From: an uncultured Christensenella sp.
GTDB taxonomy: Bacteria > Bacillota > Clostridia > Christensenellales > Pumilibacteraceae
Length of the DNA: 64,000 nucleotides
Assembly (NCBI GenBank): GCA_910578545.1
Contig: CAJTPT010000006.1
Location: forward strand, 1 to 64,000
Direction of reading: 5' to 3'
The notes below the pieces were generated by a model that had not been told where the DNA came from, ran no database searches, and saw only the letters and a program-made list of their open reading frames with translations. Shown piece after piece: positions 24,908 to 33,001 of the stretch. Every line of letters starts with the position of its first letter. The stretch's first letter is position 1. A program made the translations under genes and the position numbers.

Positions 24908-26038
24908 TTAATTTTCCGTTACCGTAACCGTTGCCGTTGCCGTTAAGGTGGGCTTTGCTGTAACCGTTGCCGTAATCGTTGTCGAACCTGCTGCTACTGC
25001 GGTAATAAGCCCTTCCGCATTTACGCTTGCCGTAGCGTCCGCGCTGGGCGTTTGCGTTGTCGCAACAGCTTCTTCCGCTACTTTATACTGTAAATCCGTA
25101 TATGTAGGCGTTATAAGTTCCCCGTTGTCCATTACGTAGAACACGGGAATTTGCTTCGTTGCACCTTCGGCAAGCGGAATTACCCCGCCGACAATCGAAA
25201 GACTCGATACGGCCGACAATTCGTCGCCGCCGCACGGTACATAAGTTAAGAAGCCGTAAACGGAATCTTCATTGCCGCAATCGGTGCATACTTCGTCCGT
25301 AAGCTCGTCGTAAGCAAGCGCGGTAAAGTTAAGTCCCGTAGTCGATGCTTCGGTTTGCGAACCGTTTACGCCCGCGTCGCCGCCGATAAACTGTACTCTC
25401 GGATAGAAACCGTAAAGATAACCGGCAAGCGAGCTATTTTTTGCGCTCGCCCCGTTCTCGGAATACATAGGCGTTTTAACCACCATATATCCGACAGTCG
25501 GCGAGAAGTTTGCAGGAATAGCAAGCTGTTCGGCGTTGAGAATGTTGGTGTAATACTGCACGCAGTATTCTTGTCCAACGGTAGCTGTAAAGCCTTGTAT
25601 TTCCTTTGTTTCAGGGTCTACGCCGTAGTTTACGCCGTCGTTACCGACATAGCAGTAATAAGTGTCCGCGTCGCTTGCTTGTCCGTATGCGGGCGCAGGA
25701 GTGCGTGTTACGGTAAGCGTAGTCGTAGTGGCGATAATTTTCTCGCGCACCATAGACTTTGCGTTGTACTGTACGGTCGAACCCATTTGCAAGCCACGCG
25801 CTTCAAGCGAGAAGTCCGCCGCTTCAAAAGTGCCCGTAAGACGGATAGTGTCGGGAATGTTCATAAGCAGTTTGTTGCCTACACTGCCCTCAATGGGACC
25901 GTCGTTCATCGAGGTCGAGGTACTACCCGTTTTGAGCTTATTCGTCCAATACAGCAAATCGCCTGTTGTAATATCGTAAACTGCGGCTTCCGAGAAACCT
26001 TTTGCATAACGAGGCGGCTTGTTTTTAAGAAAAGCCAT
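24908..26038 (-). CDS. Major tail tube protein with C-terminal Ig-like domain
   Basis: The 376-residue protein has a tube-type N-terminal region (MAFLKNKPPRYAKGFSEAAV, beta-rich to about residue 280). Its C-terminal domain has the BIG2-type pattern (VNAEGLITAVAAGSTTITAT, then repeating T-A-T-V-T-V). Known: Ig-like add-ons on tail tube or capsid proteins are exposed on virions and may bind surface polysaccharide. Gene order (upstream of tape measure) and the hairpin behind it support the call. AAGGAGAAAT site at the start. Confidence 0.8.
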   Translation of the reverse strand: MAFLKNKPPRYAKGFSEAAVYDITTGDLLYWTNKLKTGSTSTSMNDGPIEGSVGNKLLMNIPDTIRLTGTFEAADFSLEARGLQMGSTVQYNAKSMVREKIIATTTTLTVTRTPAPAYGQASDADTYYCYVGNDGVNYGVDPETKEIQGFTATVGQEYCVQYYTNILNAEQLAIPANFSPTVGYMVVKTPMYSENGASAKNSSLAGYLYGFYPRVQFIGGDAGVNGSQTEASTTGLNFTALAYDELTDEVCTDCGNEDSVYGFLTYVPCGGDELSAVSSLSIVGGVIPLAEGATKQIPVFYVMDNGELITPTYTDLQYKVAEEAVATTQTPSADATASVNAEGLITAVAAGSTTITATVTAKPTLTATATVTVTEN

Positions 26039-26071
26039 AATGTTATTTCTCCTTATAAGATTTGATTTTGA

Positions 26072-26953
26072 TTATTCTTGTGTTTGACTGCCTTGTGCGA
26101 CAGTCGCTTTCACATCACCAACGCCCTTATACTTACCTTGCATTTCGTCAACAGTAATTAGTGCGCTGGTTAATGTTTCTGCCCTATCGTAACACCACGA
26201 CGGGCAAGGATTTCCGTTGTTGAACTTTACCATTCCGCTCATTTCGGCTTGCGAGTAGATTTGATAGTTTAGTTTTCTATCTATCGCCTGCCTACGCCGT
26301 TCAAACTCCGCTACTGTCCATTCGTCTATTTCATACTCACGCACGTTGCAGGCGTTCGCCACGGAAGCAATAAGTGTTTCAAGACTGAATTTGACTTTGC
26401 TCGCCGATTCTTCGTTCATGGCTTGTTCGGTTTGTAATATATCGGGGTTTTCGCTTTCGTCCGGTAATTCAATACCATTGATTTCAGCAATTAGCGGTCT
26501 TACTATGGTAGTAAAATCCAACGGTGTTATTTTGACTACTTGAGCGATTTTTGTTTCGTCATTTTCGTCAGGTATTTCGACTTCAATATGTGTGAGTTGT
26601 CGAGGGTTTTCACGCTCGCAATAGATTCTGCCGAAAGCCTTTTGACTGTCATATCCGAGCCGCAAAGATAAATACAACAACCTTATTACTCTTTCAAAAA
26701 ATCCTATTGCTTTCCCTGTCGCTCTTACGCTATCTAATTCCATAGCCCATAAAGCGGAGAGAAACGGCATTGACAAGTATTCGATATTCATTTTCGCTAA
26801 ACTTGTCAGTCTGATTGCCAAAGCGTTTTTACACTCTAAAAACTCCTCATAATCAGCCATAAGTACTGGGTAGAATTGCAGTCCTAACGCTTCTATGGGT
26901 AAACCCTTGCGTATTCTTGCTTTTCGTTCCCGTTGTGTTAGCTTTTCACTCAT
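26072..26953 (-). CDS. Tail assembly protein (chaperone-like candidate)
   Basis: The start at 26953 (MSEKLTQRERKAR) has AGGAGAATAACA in front; an upstream frame start lacks this. About 293 residues: a basic start (RERKARIRKGLPIEALGL), a helical middle (GFFERVIRLLYLSLRLGYDS), and a second helical region with WTVAEFERRRQAIDRKLNYQ. This pattern is common in tail modules of gut Clostridia phages, next to the tail tube. A chaperone role is inferred from position only. Confidence 0.6.
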   Translation of the reverse strand: MSEKLTQRERKARIRKGLPIEALGLQFYPVLMADYEEFLECKNALAIRLTSLAKMNIEYLSMPFLSALWAMELDSVRATGKAIGFFERVIRLLYLSLRLGYDSQKAFGRIYCERENPRQLTHIEVEIPDENDETKIAQVVKITPLDFTTIVRPLIAEINGIELPDESENPDILQTEQAMNEESASKVKFSLETLIASVANACNVREYEIDEWTVAEFERRRQAIDRKLNYQIYSQAEMSGMVKFNNGNPCPSWCYDRAETLTSALITVDEMQGKYKGVGDVKATVAQGSQTQE

Positions 26954-26998
26954 TGTTATTCTCCTATGATTGGCTAACTTTATCTTCAAGCAAATCGG

Positions 26999-27205
26999 TT
27001 AAGACTTGCTATGAAAATCGTAACATTGTTTTGCGTTCGGCGTATTTTTAACGCTGTTGCACTCGTTGCACCAATATTGTGAGGCACAAAACACGGTCAG
27101 TTGGTTTTCCTTTAAGTTGTAGTCAACTCCGTCTTTCATAGCCTTTTTACAACTGAAATACCTTTGACCTTTGAATTTGGTTGCGAAAGGACATTGCCAA
27201 GGCAT
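26999..27205 (-). CDS. Cys-rich small protein A
   Basis: The start at 27205 (MPWQCPFATKF) follows GGGGTGG. The 68-residue protein has six cysteines (CPFA, SCKKA, FCASQYWC, CNECN region, QCYDF), suggesting one or two zinc sites. It lies with the next Cys-rich gene between the anti-defence candidate and the tail chaperone. Such unexplained genes inside a late operon are often accessory. Function unknown. Confidence 0.65.
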   Translation of the reverse strand: MPWQCPFATKFKGQRYFSCKKAMKDGVDYNLKENQLTVFCASQYWCNECNSVKNTPNAKQCYDFHSKS

Positions 27206-27219
27206 AGTACCACCCCATT

Positions 27220-27516
27220 TCAACAAGTAACTTTGGGTTGGTAGGGAAGTCCAACTATACCCATTGACTTACCCTCAATTGTGCATTTCTTGTTTGCCCT
27301 ATCGTAATAACCGCAAGTCTCACACACCGAAGTAGAAGTTTGCGTATTTAGTCCTCGCACCGCCCAATTATCGCCATAAGGATATGTAAGCGTGGGCCTG
27401 TTATCCATATAGTGCTTGCACGATATTTCAAACGGTTCTTCAACCTTTTTATCGGTTGCCTTGTCCTTGAACTTGCATATTTCTTTGTGAAGACATTTCT
27501 CGCAATTTTTGCTCAT
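27220..27516 (-). CDS. Cys-rich small protein B
   Basis: The 98-residue product follows AAGGAGTAGGC. Cysteines come in paired groups: CEKCLHKEIC near the N-terminus, SCKHY, VCETCGYYDRANKKC and the terminal TC. This suggests at least two zinc sites. It is cotranscribed with protein A and the Tad1-like gene. No family recognised. Confidence 0.7.
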   Translation of the reverse strand: MSKNCEKCLHKEICKFKDKATDKKVEEPFEISCKHYMDNRPTLTYPYGDNWAVRGLNTQTSTSVCETCGYYDRANKKCTIEGKSMGIVGLPYQPKVTC

Positions 27517-27528
27517 ATAGCCTACTCC

Positions 27529-28029
27529 TTACTTGTTCATTGTGCCGAGTACGCCACGCTCTTTTCTATCGGCTACACGCTTGTTAAGCCACATAAGAGC
27601 TTCTTCGATGTGCGTAAGTGCGCAAGCGTTCTCTCTCGTGCGATATTCGCCATCTTGGAAACACTGAAGCCTGTGGCGCACAATTTCCAAAAGGTCAGTT
27701 TCAAGCACGCCTGCGGTTGAGCCTTCTTCATTTCTTGCGCCGTGCTGAAACTGAATTTGAGCAAGCGGTTCGCCGTTGCGCTCTACTTCGTAATAATGCC
27801 TGCCATTGCCTGCGCCTACGGTATCGTCATAGACAACTGTGTTCAAGTTATCTTCGCGCTGTATACGCATATTGAGTGTTGTCATTTCTTGCGTGCTGGT
27901 TCTTTCGGGCATTTTAGCCCACCCTGCCCTTACGAGTTCGCTTGCGATAGCAAACTCGGTATCAAGATTTGCAATACCTTTCATATCGCTAATCATTTGG
28001 TCTCGCTGTAATTTGATTGCATTGTCCAT
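27529..28029 (-). CDS. Tad1/Acb2-hairpin-domain-like protein, candidate anti-defence
   Basis: The start at 28029 (MDNAIKLQRDQ) has GGAGAAATC in front; a longer open frame upstream lacks a site. The 166-residue protein has RHYYEVERNGEPLAQIQFQH near residues 80-99. It ends with a helical hairpin containing EIVRHRLQCFQ, RENACALTHIEEALMWLNKR and RGVLGT. Known: a helical hairpin shared by Acb2 and Tad1 phage proteins sequesters cyclic nucleotide signals of CBASS and Thoeris. Membership is inferred from recalled pattern (ACALTHIEEALMWL compares with Acb2-type helix). It sits between head-joining and tail genes. Confidence 0.55.
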   Translation of the reverse strand: MDNAIKLQRDQMISDMKGIANLDTEFAIASELVRAGWAKMPERTSTQEMTTLNMRIQREDNLNTVVYDDTVGAGNGRHYYEVERNGEPLAQIQFQHGARNEEGSTAGVLETDLLEIVRHRLQCFQDGEYRTRENACALTHIEEALMWLNKRVADRKERGVLGTMNK

Positions 28030-28042
28030 ATAGATTTCTCCT

Positions 28043-29380
28043 TTAATACCCAAGTAGGGCGATATTTGTTGATATTGATTTGCCTTCGCACTCCGCTGTA
28101 ACCGTGAGCGGAATATTGTCGGCAAGCACGCAGTAGATTTCAACCGTGTTGCCGTTAATCGTGGTTGTGTAACTCCGCTTATTTGCACCACTGAAAGTCC
28201 AAGTGATTGGCTTATCGGTTGCCACACCATTTTCATAGAATGTTGCTGTGAGCGTTGCCGTATCGTATTGCTCAATGCTTTGCGGTATAACGCCGTTAAA
28301 TGCGACATAAGGCTCGTTTACTACTTCGGCGACAACTAATTCAACTGTTGCCGTTACTGCCGTATTCTGTGCCAATGTAGCCGTTATTTGAGCTATTCCG
28401 CTTGATACTGCGGTTACTTGTCCGTCCGCATTTACAGTAAGGATTTCGGGGTTACTGCTCTCCCATTTCCAAGTAATCGGGTATTCTTCCGTAGGCTGTA
28501 CTTCCGCTGTATTGTCACCGTTACGCTTTATAAATACCGCCGATAAGTCAAGCGTTTCGCCTACCGATAATTCCTTTTCACCGCCCAAGATTTGAGCCGT
28601 AAAACTGTATATCTTGCCGTTAGCAATATGGTTAGGCAAATCGTCCCTATCTTCGGGTTCTTCCACTCTTACGGTGTAGTAAAGAATATGAGTGCTGTCG
28701 TAGTTCCCGCTGAACTCTTGGTAGAAGTCATTAAAGCCCGTAATGTGGTAAGCCTTGCTACCGAGAATAATGCGTTGGTTAAGTCCTAACTGCTTTGTAT
28801 TATAGTTTAACTGACAAATGACATTGAAGTAGCCGTCCATCATTACAAGGTTTTGCGGTTTATCGTTGTCATTCCCCATCATTGTGATTTTTTCAAGCAC
28901 GATAGGTTCAGTCAATATGTTGCCGTAATAATCGTAGAGATTGTAGGAAGTGTTGCACCTACGCACTACTGCGCTTGCATTTACGCTTGAAAGATTTGAC
29001 GGATTCGTGCAAATCCAAGTGCTTCCCATTGTTTCGAGTTTTGCACCTATCGGGAAGTAGTCAATCTTTTCTTCGGCAAAAAGAATATTCTTGGTTTCGT
29101 CAGTCGGTTGCGTAATCGTAGGCGTACTGTGCAAATCGGAAAAGCGGACATAGGTTGTCAAGTAGCGATAGAAGTCGGAGTTATCAAGTCCTTGTACTTT
29201 TGCTTGCACAAAGTCGCTTGAATACTTCGCCCTTTCGCCTACAAACTGCCGTGTCCGTCGTGCCATATATTGGGGTTGACGATCTTTATACTGAATAGGC
29301 GCATTAACCTTGACATTAGGCGTACCACCACCTTGCAAGATTGCTCCTTGTATGTACTTTTCCGATTGATTTTGCGCCAT
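28043..29380 (-). CDS. Structural protein with BIG2-type Ig-like domains (neck or head-tail region)
   Basis: The 445-residue protein begins MAQNQSEKYIQGAILQGGGT. Residues 1-250 form an unrecognised beta-rich structural domain. From about residue 255 it has LGGEKELSVGETLDLSAVFI and ESSNPEILTVNADGQVTAVS, a BIG2-type Ig-like fold. A second such domain follows (GVIPQSIEQYDTATLTATF). It lies between head-tail joining genes and the tail module. This is the second protein in the operon with an Ig-like extension. Confidence 0.65.
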   Translation of the reverse strand: MAQNQSEKYIQGAILQGGGTPNVKVNAPIQYKDRQPQYMARRTRQFVGERAKYSSDFVQAKVQGLDNSDFYRYLTTYVRFSDLHSTPTITQPTDETKNILFAEEKIDYFPIGAKLETMGSTWICTNPSNLSSVNASAVVRRCNTSYNLYDYYGNILTEPIVLEKITMMGNDNDKPQNLVMMDGYFNVICQLNYNTKQLGLNQRIILGSKAYHITGFNDFYQEFSGNYDSTHILYYTVRVEEPEDRDDLPNHIANGKIYSFTAQILGGEKELSVGETLDLSAVFIKRNGDNTAEVQPTEEYPITWKWESSNPEILTVNADGQVTAVSSGIAQITATLAQNTAVTATVELVVAEVVNEPYVAFNGVIPQSIEQYDTATLTATFYENGVATDKPITWTFSGANKRSYTTTINGNTVEIYCVLADNIPLTVTAECEGKSISTNIALLGY

Positions 29381-29391
29381 AGTTACTCCGC

Positions 29392-29772
29392 TTATTTTTG
29401 TTTATAATGAATAATCTTCAATGCACACGAACTTCTTACGGACAGCTCTGTTTTACCGCTTTCCAACTCGGCGATACATTGGTTTATATCATCTTGGTCG
29501 AAATAATCAAACTTGCCGAATATCCAAAAATCAGTGCCAATTGTCGGGTAACTTTCAACAATGCTATTTTTGCTAAATGCGGACGGCGTTTTCTCGCAAA
29601 TTGAGTAAAGCGGTTTTCCAAAGCAATTCCTTACCATTATGAAGTAATTGTCCGATACCGCTTTGACAGTGAGCGGTTGCCCCCAATCGTTGCATTTAAC
29701 CAAGTCGCCAACTTTGATTTTGTCCAAATCTTCTTTGCTCGGTCTAACAACCGTTATGTATTCTTTCGTCAT
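29392..29772 (-). CDS. Hypothetical small protein
   Basis: The start at 29772 (MTKEYITVVR) follows GGGGTAAGAG and overlaps the upstream stop region. The 126-residue protein has DLDKIKVGDLVKCNDWGQPL, an SH3-like beta element that recurs in several proteins of this phage (KVGD, VGDWVW). Possibly a small beta-barrel domain. It lies in the head-tail joining module but may be accessory. Confidence 0.55.
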   Translation of the reverse strand: MTKEYITVVRPSKEDLDKIKVGDLVKCNDWGQPLTVKAVSDNYFIMVRNCFGKPLYSICEKTPSAFSKNSIVESYPTIGTDFWIFGKFDYFDQDDINQCIAELESGKTELSVRSSCALKIIHYKQK

Positions 29773-29776
29773 ACTC

Positions 29777-30484
29777 TTACCCCGCAAAAAGTCCGTTGCC
29801 TATCGTAACTTCGTTGTTTTCTTCGTTGCCATTCAAGGTTGTGCTCTTTACTTCAATGCCCATTGTCAGCCGATAGCCGATATTGCTATCCTTATCGGAC
29901 AAAGGCTCTGCGCCACAATCGGGGTGCTTACTCCTATTGAAATAGAAAGTACCTACGCCCGACATATTTACGCCGTGAAACGCTTGTATAAGGCATTGGA
30001 GTATCGCCCAAGAACGTGAATACGCTTCATTAAGTTTTGTGTTGCTCTCTTGAATGTAGTGCGTCCAAATGTCTAACACGACGGACAGTTGCATTGTAAA
30101 GTCGTTTTCCGCAATCGGTCTGCCGAGATAGCAATAAATACGAGTTTGTGCGTTCTCTTGCGCAGGCTTTATATAGATTTGCGGAATAAGCCGCCAACCC
30201 TTTTCGGTAGGCTTTTCCGCTTTGTCAGGATTAAATAATACAGCTTTCTTTTGTGCTGGTGTAGGCAACTTATTATCCGTCGGTCTTGCACCATCGTAGT
30301 AAAGGTATTTCCACAACCGAGTACGCGGATAGGTGTTATCCTCTTTCGGCACATACCCATTTCCGTCGGGCATATCAAGTAGATAGTCCATTATTTTGCG
30401 CGAGATTTCGTCCGTGTCCGATAGGTCGAAAAAGCCTTCTTGGACTTTCGTATATGGATACCATTGTGAATTAGGATTTGGCAT
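29777..30484 (-). CDS. Head-tail joining / tail completion candidate
   Basis: The 235-residue product begins MPNPNSQWYPYTKVQEGFFD. It contains YCYLGRPIAENDFTMQLSVV and LIQAFHGVNMSGVGTFYFNR, a mixed beta pattern as in tail terminator or neck proteins. Position between the capsid and tail tube modules supports a joining role. Not assigned to a specific family. Confidence 0.55.
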   Translation of the reverse strand: MPNPNSQWYPYTKVQEGFFDLSDTDEISRKIMDYLLDMPDGNGYVPKEDNTYPRTRLWKYLYYDGARPTDNKLPTPAQKKAVLFNPDKAEKPTEKGWRLIPQIYIKPAQENAQTRIYCYLGRPIAENDFTMQLSVVLDIWTHYIQESNTKLNEAYSRSWAILQCLIQAFHGVNMSGVGTFYFNRSKHPDCGAEPLSDKDSNIGYRLTMGIEVKSTTLNGNEENNEVTIGNGLFAG

Positions 30485-30487
30485 AGT

Positions 30488-30727
30488 TTACTCCTTAAAA
30501 GGCTTTACATTCCATTGGCAACCGCATTTTGGACATTTGAATGTGATTCTTCTATTCTTTATCTTGTAAAGCCAATCGTCATCAGGCGCGACTAAAAATC
30601 TTTCACACATTCTATAATCCAAAACGCTTTCGCCACATATAGGGCATATTGCCGACATTGTCTCATAGAGAGCCTTGTCTTTTATGTCAAATCTTTTGTT
30701 TGTTTTTATGCCCTTTTCGAGTTTCAT
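30488..30727 (-). CDS. Zinc-ribbon small protein
   Basis: The 79-residue product has two CxxC knuckles: ICPICGESVLDYRMC and FKCPKCGCQWNV. A treble-clef or zinc-ribbon fold is likely. It ends 3 bases after the start region of the neighbouring joining gene and overlaps the upstream gene by 4 bases. Function unknown. Confidence 0.7.
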   Translation of the reverse strand: MKLEKGIKTNKRFDIKDKALYETMSAICPICGESVLDYRMCERFLVAPDDDWLYKIKNRRITFKCPKCGCQWNVKPFKE

Positions 30728-31350
30728 TTCTTACTCTCCGTCGGTTCAGCTTTCTTCGGCGTCGCTCTCTTCTGCTTTACTTCGGCTTGCTTGATTTCAA
30801 TGTCGCCGATCGTCTTTTGTAAAAGGTCAGTAAGTTGCTTTATGTTTTCCGGCGACGCATAGAGCGAAATGCTGTCTTGAATACGATTGAGAGTATCGTT
30901 CCTACTCTCTTTAAGATTGAAGATTTCGGTATCGAGCATTTTCTTCAACTCTTTAAAGTCGTAGAGAATATCGAAAACCTTGTTCTTGATTTCGGCGTTT
31001 CCACTCTTAAAGCGTTCGAGCTGATTAAATATATGACTGCCAGCGTAGTAGTCAAACCGTTCGTCATTCCACTCGTCCGCTTTTATGTCGATATGTAAAT
31101 ACTTCGTTAGGAAGTAATACATAATGAAATACTGCTTTGCACCACAACGCTCTTTGTAAAGTTGCGGAATAGGCAACTGCGTTTCTGTTGCAATGCCGTC
31201 AATCCCCTTAACGGCTTCTATGCAGCTTTCGGCTAATTCATTTACGATTTCCAGCTTCTCTGTAAACGCAAGATAGCTCGTCGCCTTATCTATCATTTCT
31301 TCCGTAATAACGAAAGGTTCTTTCTTTTTCTCGGTGGTTTTGTTTGCCAT
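30724..31350 (-). CDS. Helical protein of the head-joining module
   Basis: The 208-residue product begins with a lysine-rich stretch (ANKTTEKKKEPFVITEEMID), is almost wholly helical, and ends in a K/E/P-rich disordered tail. Its central region DYYAGSHIFNQLERFKSGNA is typical of proteins in this position in related phages. Function unknown. Confidence 0.55.
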   Translation of the reverse strand: MANKTTEKKKEPFVITEEMIDKATSYLAFTEKLEIVNELAESCIEAVKGIDGIATETQLPIPQLYKERCGAKQYFIMYYFLTKYLHIDIKADEWNDERFDYYAGSHIFNQLERFKSGNAEIKNKVFDILYDFKELKKMLDTEIFNLKESRNDTLNRIQDSISLYASPENIKQLTDLLQKTIGDIEIKQAEVKQKRATPKKAEPTESKK

Positions 31351-31389
31351 AATTAGTTACTCCTTATTTGTCTTTTTATGGTCTGTAGT

Positions 31390-32127
31390 TTATATCAAAC
31401 CCGTTCCTCGCGGAAACATTTTTTTAATAGCATACCTTTGCTCTAAGCGTCGCATTGCGCCGTATGCTTCGCTCATATCAAGTGCATATCGTCCGTCATC
31501 GGCTTTTATCTTGTTGGCTCGGTTTTGCTCATAGAATGACTTGTCCTCTACTTTGCTCACATTGGATAGCCAATCATTATTAAATCGTTTTTGCCATACG
31601 ACTTGAAAGCATAAGCCGAGTATGCGCATTATTTCAGCATCGAGATTTTCTTCAAATTGTCCGTCGGCGTAAAAGTCTATATTATAGACTGTACCTTTTG
31701 GTATGGGGTTTTCTTCTGTCCCATGAATTGTGATTGAGCCGTTTTCGCTATCATAAGTCACCACACCACTGTCGGGCAAAAGAATTACGTTGCCAAAATC
31801 GTCATAAGTTTGCTGTTGACAGCAAAACAACTCGTAGCCCTTACCATTTTCGTCAAGCGAAACGGTTAAATCTTCGGTCAAATCTTCCTCTACGGTGTAG
31901 AGCATACTACCGTAGCGCGGCGGTGTGATTTTCGGATTTTCGTATGTACCGCACAAATATTCAAGCATTCCGTTCGGTATGGTAAAAAAAGGAATAGCCG
32001 CTTGTAAATAGCCCCACATTTGTCGAGCATAAAGCGGTTTATTTTCCTCTGCTGTTCTTTCTAAGACTTGGTCTTTGATAATCACAGCACAATATTGAGT
32101 TATCACTTGGAGAATGGGCGTTGCCAT
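31390..32127 (-). CDS. Head-tail connector / adaptor candidate
   Basis: The 245-residue product begins MATPILQVITQYCAVIIKDQ and contains an inserted beta region (residues about 75-130, DGSVVTYDSENGSITIHGT-like), and ends RRLEQRYAIKKMFPRGTGLI. Gene order after the capsid genes suggests a connector or adaptor. Family not certain. Confidence 0.55.
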   Translation of the reverse strand: MATPILQVITQYCAVIIKDQVLERTAEENKPLYARQMWGYLQAAIPFFTIPNGMLEYLCGTYENPKITPPRYGSMLYTVEEDLTEDLTVSLDENGKGYELFCCQQQTYDDFGNVILLPDSGVVTYDSENGSITIHGTEENPIPKGTVYNIDFYADGQFEENLDAEIMRILGLCFQVVWQKRFNNDWLSNVSKVEDKSFYEQNRANKIKADDGRYALDMSEAYGAMRRLEQRYAIKKMFPRGTGLI

Positions 32128-32169
32128 ACGATTTCCTTTTTAATAATGATAATTGATTAAACTATGTTG

Positions 32170-32209
32170 GTGGGCGCATACACTAATGAATTAGGCGGTC
32201 TACGCCCAC
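32170..32209. terminator. Hairpin between the holin-like and connector genes
   Basis: GTGGGCG (32170-32176) pairs with CGCCCAC (32203-32209). No strong T run follows on the minus strand, so it is a candidate RNA-processing or attenuator hairpin rather than a certain terminator. Confidence 0.45.
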
Positions 32210-32228
32210 GCATAGCATTTATATAGAG

Positions 32229-32609
32229 TTATTTCTTGGCGTTTACTTGGCGTGTTAAGGCGACTTGTTTATCTATGTAATCGCCCCACTCTTCCGCTAT
32301 AAACTCAACACCTTTGGCTAGGCAGTCGCTTTGAATTTTCGTCATAACGCTGTCTTTCTTGATTGCGCCGCATGTTTTGCCTTGACCTTTCATAATGCTG
32401 TCTACATCTTTGTAAAGGTTTTCAGCTTCGATAATAAAATTTTGTGCGTTGGTTTTGATTTCGTTTTTTGCCGCTTGTTTTTCGGCTTCCGTTTTCGCCG
32501 CTTTATATTTTTTCCACGACTTATACCACATAATTAACGTAGGTATAAGCACCGTGAATAAAAAAGTGGCGAGTGCTATCAGAATAGTGATTTTATCTTT
32601 AATAGACAT
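32229..32609 (-). CDS. LLH-type holin-like membrane protein
   Basis: The start at 32609 (MSIKDKITILI) follows GAGAGGTGC. The 126-residue protein has one N-terminal membrane segment (ILIALATFLFTVLIPTLIMW, about residues 8-27) followed by a helical basic stretch with KAAKTEAEKQAAKNEIKTNA. It ends in a soluble helical domain. This resembles LLH-family phage holins. Its place among head genes is unusual for a holin, so it could be a membrane-anchored structural helper. No endolysin was found nearby. Confidence 0.55.
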   Translation of the reverse strand: MSIKDKITILIALATFLFTVLIPTLIMWYKSWKKYKAAKTEAEKQAAKNEIKTNAQNFIIEAENLYKDVDSIMKGQGKTCGAIKKDSVMTKIQSDCLAKGVEFIAEEWGDYIDKQVALTRQVNAKK

Positions 32610-32625
32610 TGTCTGCACCTCTCGA

Positions 32626-32958
32626 TTAAACCACGTTTACTTTGGCGGGGTTCGGTGCGGTTGGGTTTGCCGCTTGTTCCACGGGTTTCTCTTCCGCTTT
32701 CTCTTCGACGGGCGCGTCCTCTACCTCGTCTATGTATTCGTCGAGCAAATTGAATTTGTCCGCGTCTTCACCCGACAACCCGTTGTCTTCCAGCGTTTGG
32801 AACATATCGATTGTTTCAAGCGTTTTATCTTCGTCAAAACCGCGCTTTTGTGCGTATGCGCGAGCCTCGATCTCGATTTCAGCAAGTTTGGTTTCTTGCT
32901 TTTTTGCAAGTGCTTCATAGTCTGTAAGCACTTTGTCTACGTTGACTTTCAATGCCAT
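32626..32958 (-). CDS. Small head-module protein with acidic C-terminus
   Basis: The start at 32958 (MALKVNVDKVLTDY) follows AGGAGG. The 110-residue protein has a coiled-coil start (KQETKLAEIEIEARAYAQKR) and a C-terminal half rich in E, P and A (VEEKAEEKPVEQAANPTAPN). Position between the following head gene and holin-like gene. Function unknown. Confidence 0.55.
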   Translation of the reverse strand: MALKVNVDKVLTDYEALAKKQETKLAEIEIEARAYAQKRGFDEDKTLETIDMFQTLEDNGLSGEDADKFNLLDEYIDEVEDAPVEEKAEEKPVEQAANPTAPNPAKVNVV

Positions 32959-33001
32959 AATAGCATTACCTCCTAAATTTGATGATTTTGATTGATTGTT
33001 T

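Noticed and set aside
27529..28308. Longer 259-residue start for the Tad1/Acb2-like gene
   Set aside because: The extra N-terminal part is low-complexity shadow sequence overlapping the upstream structural gene and has no ribosome-binding site; the 28029 ATG has GGAGAA.
32229..32609. Lysis cassette (holin plus endolysin)
   Set aside because: The holin-like protein stands alone; no amidase, lysozyme or peptidase-type endolysin was found in the window, so a lysis cassette cannot be claimed.
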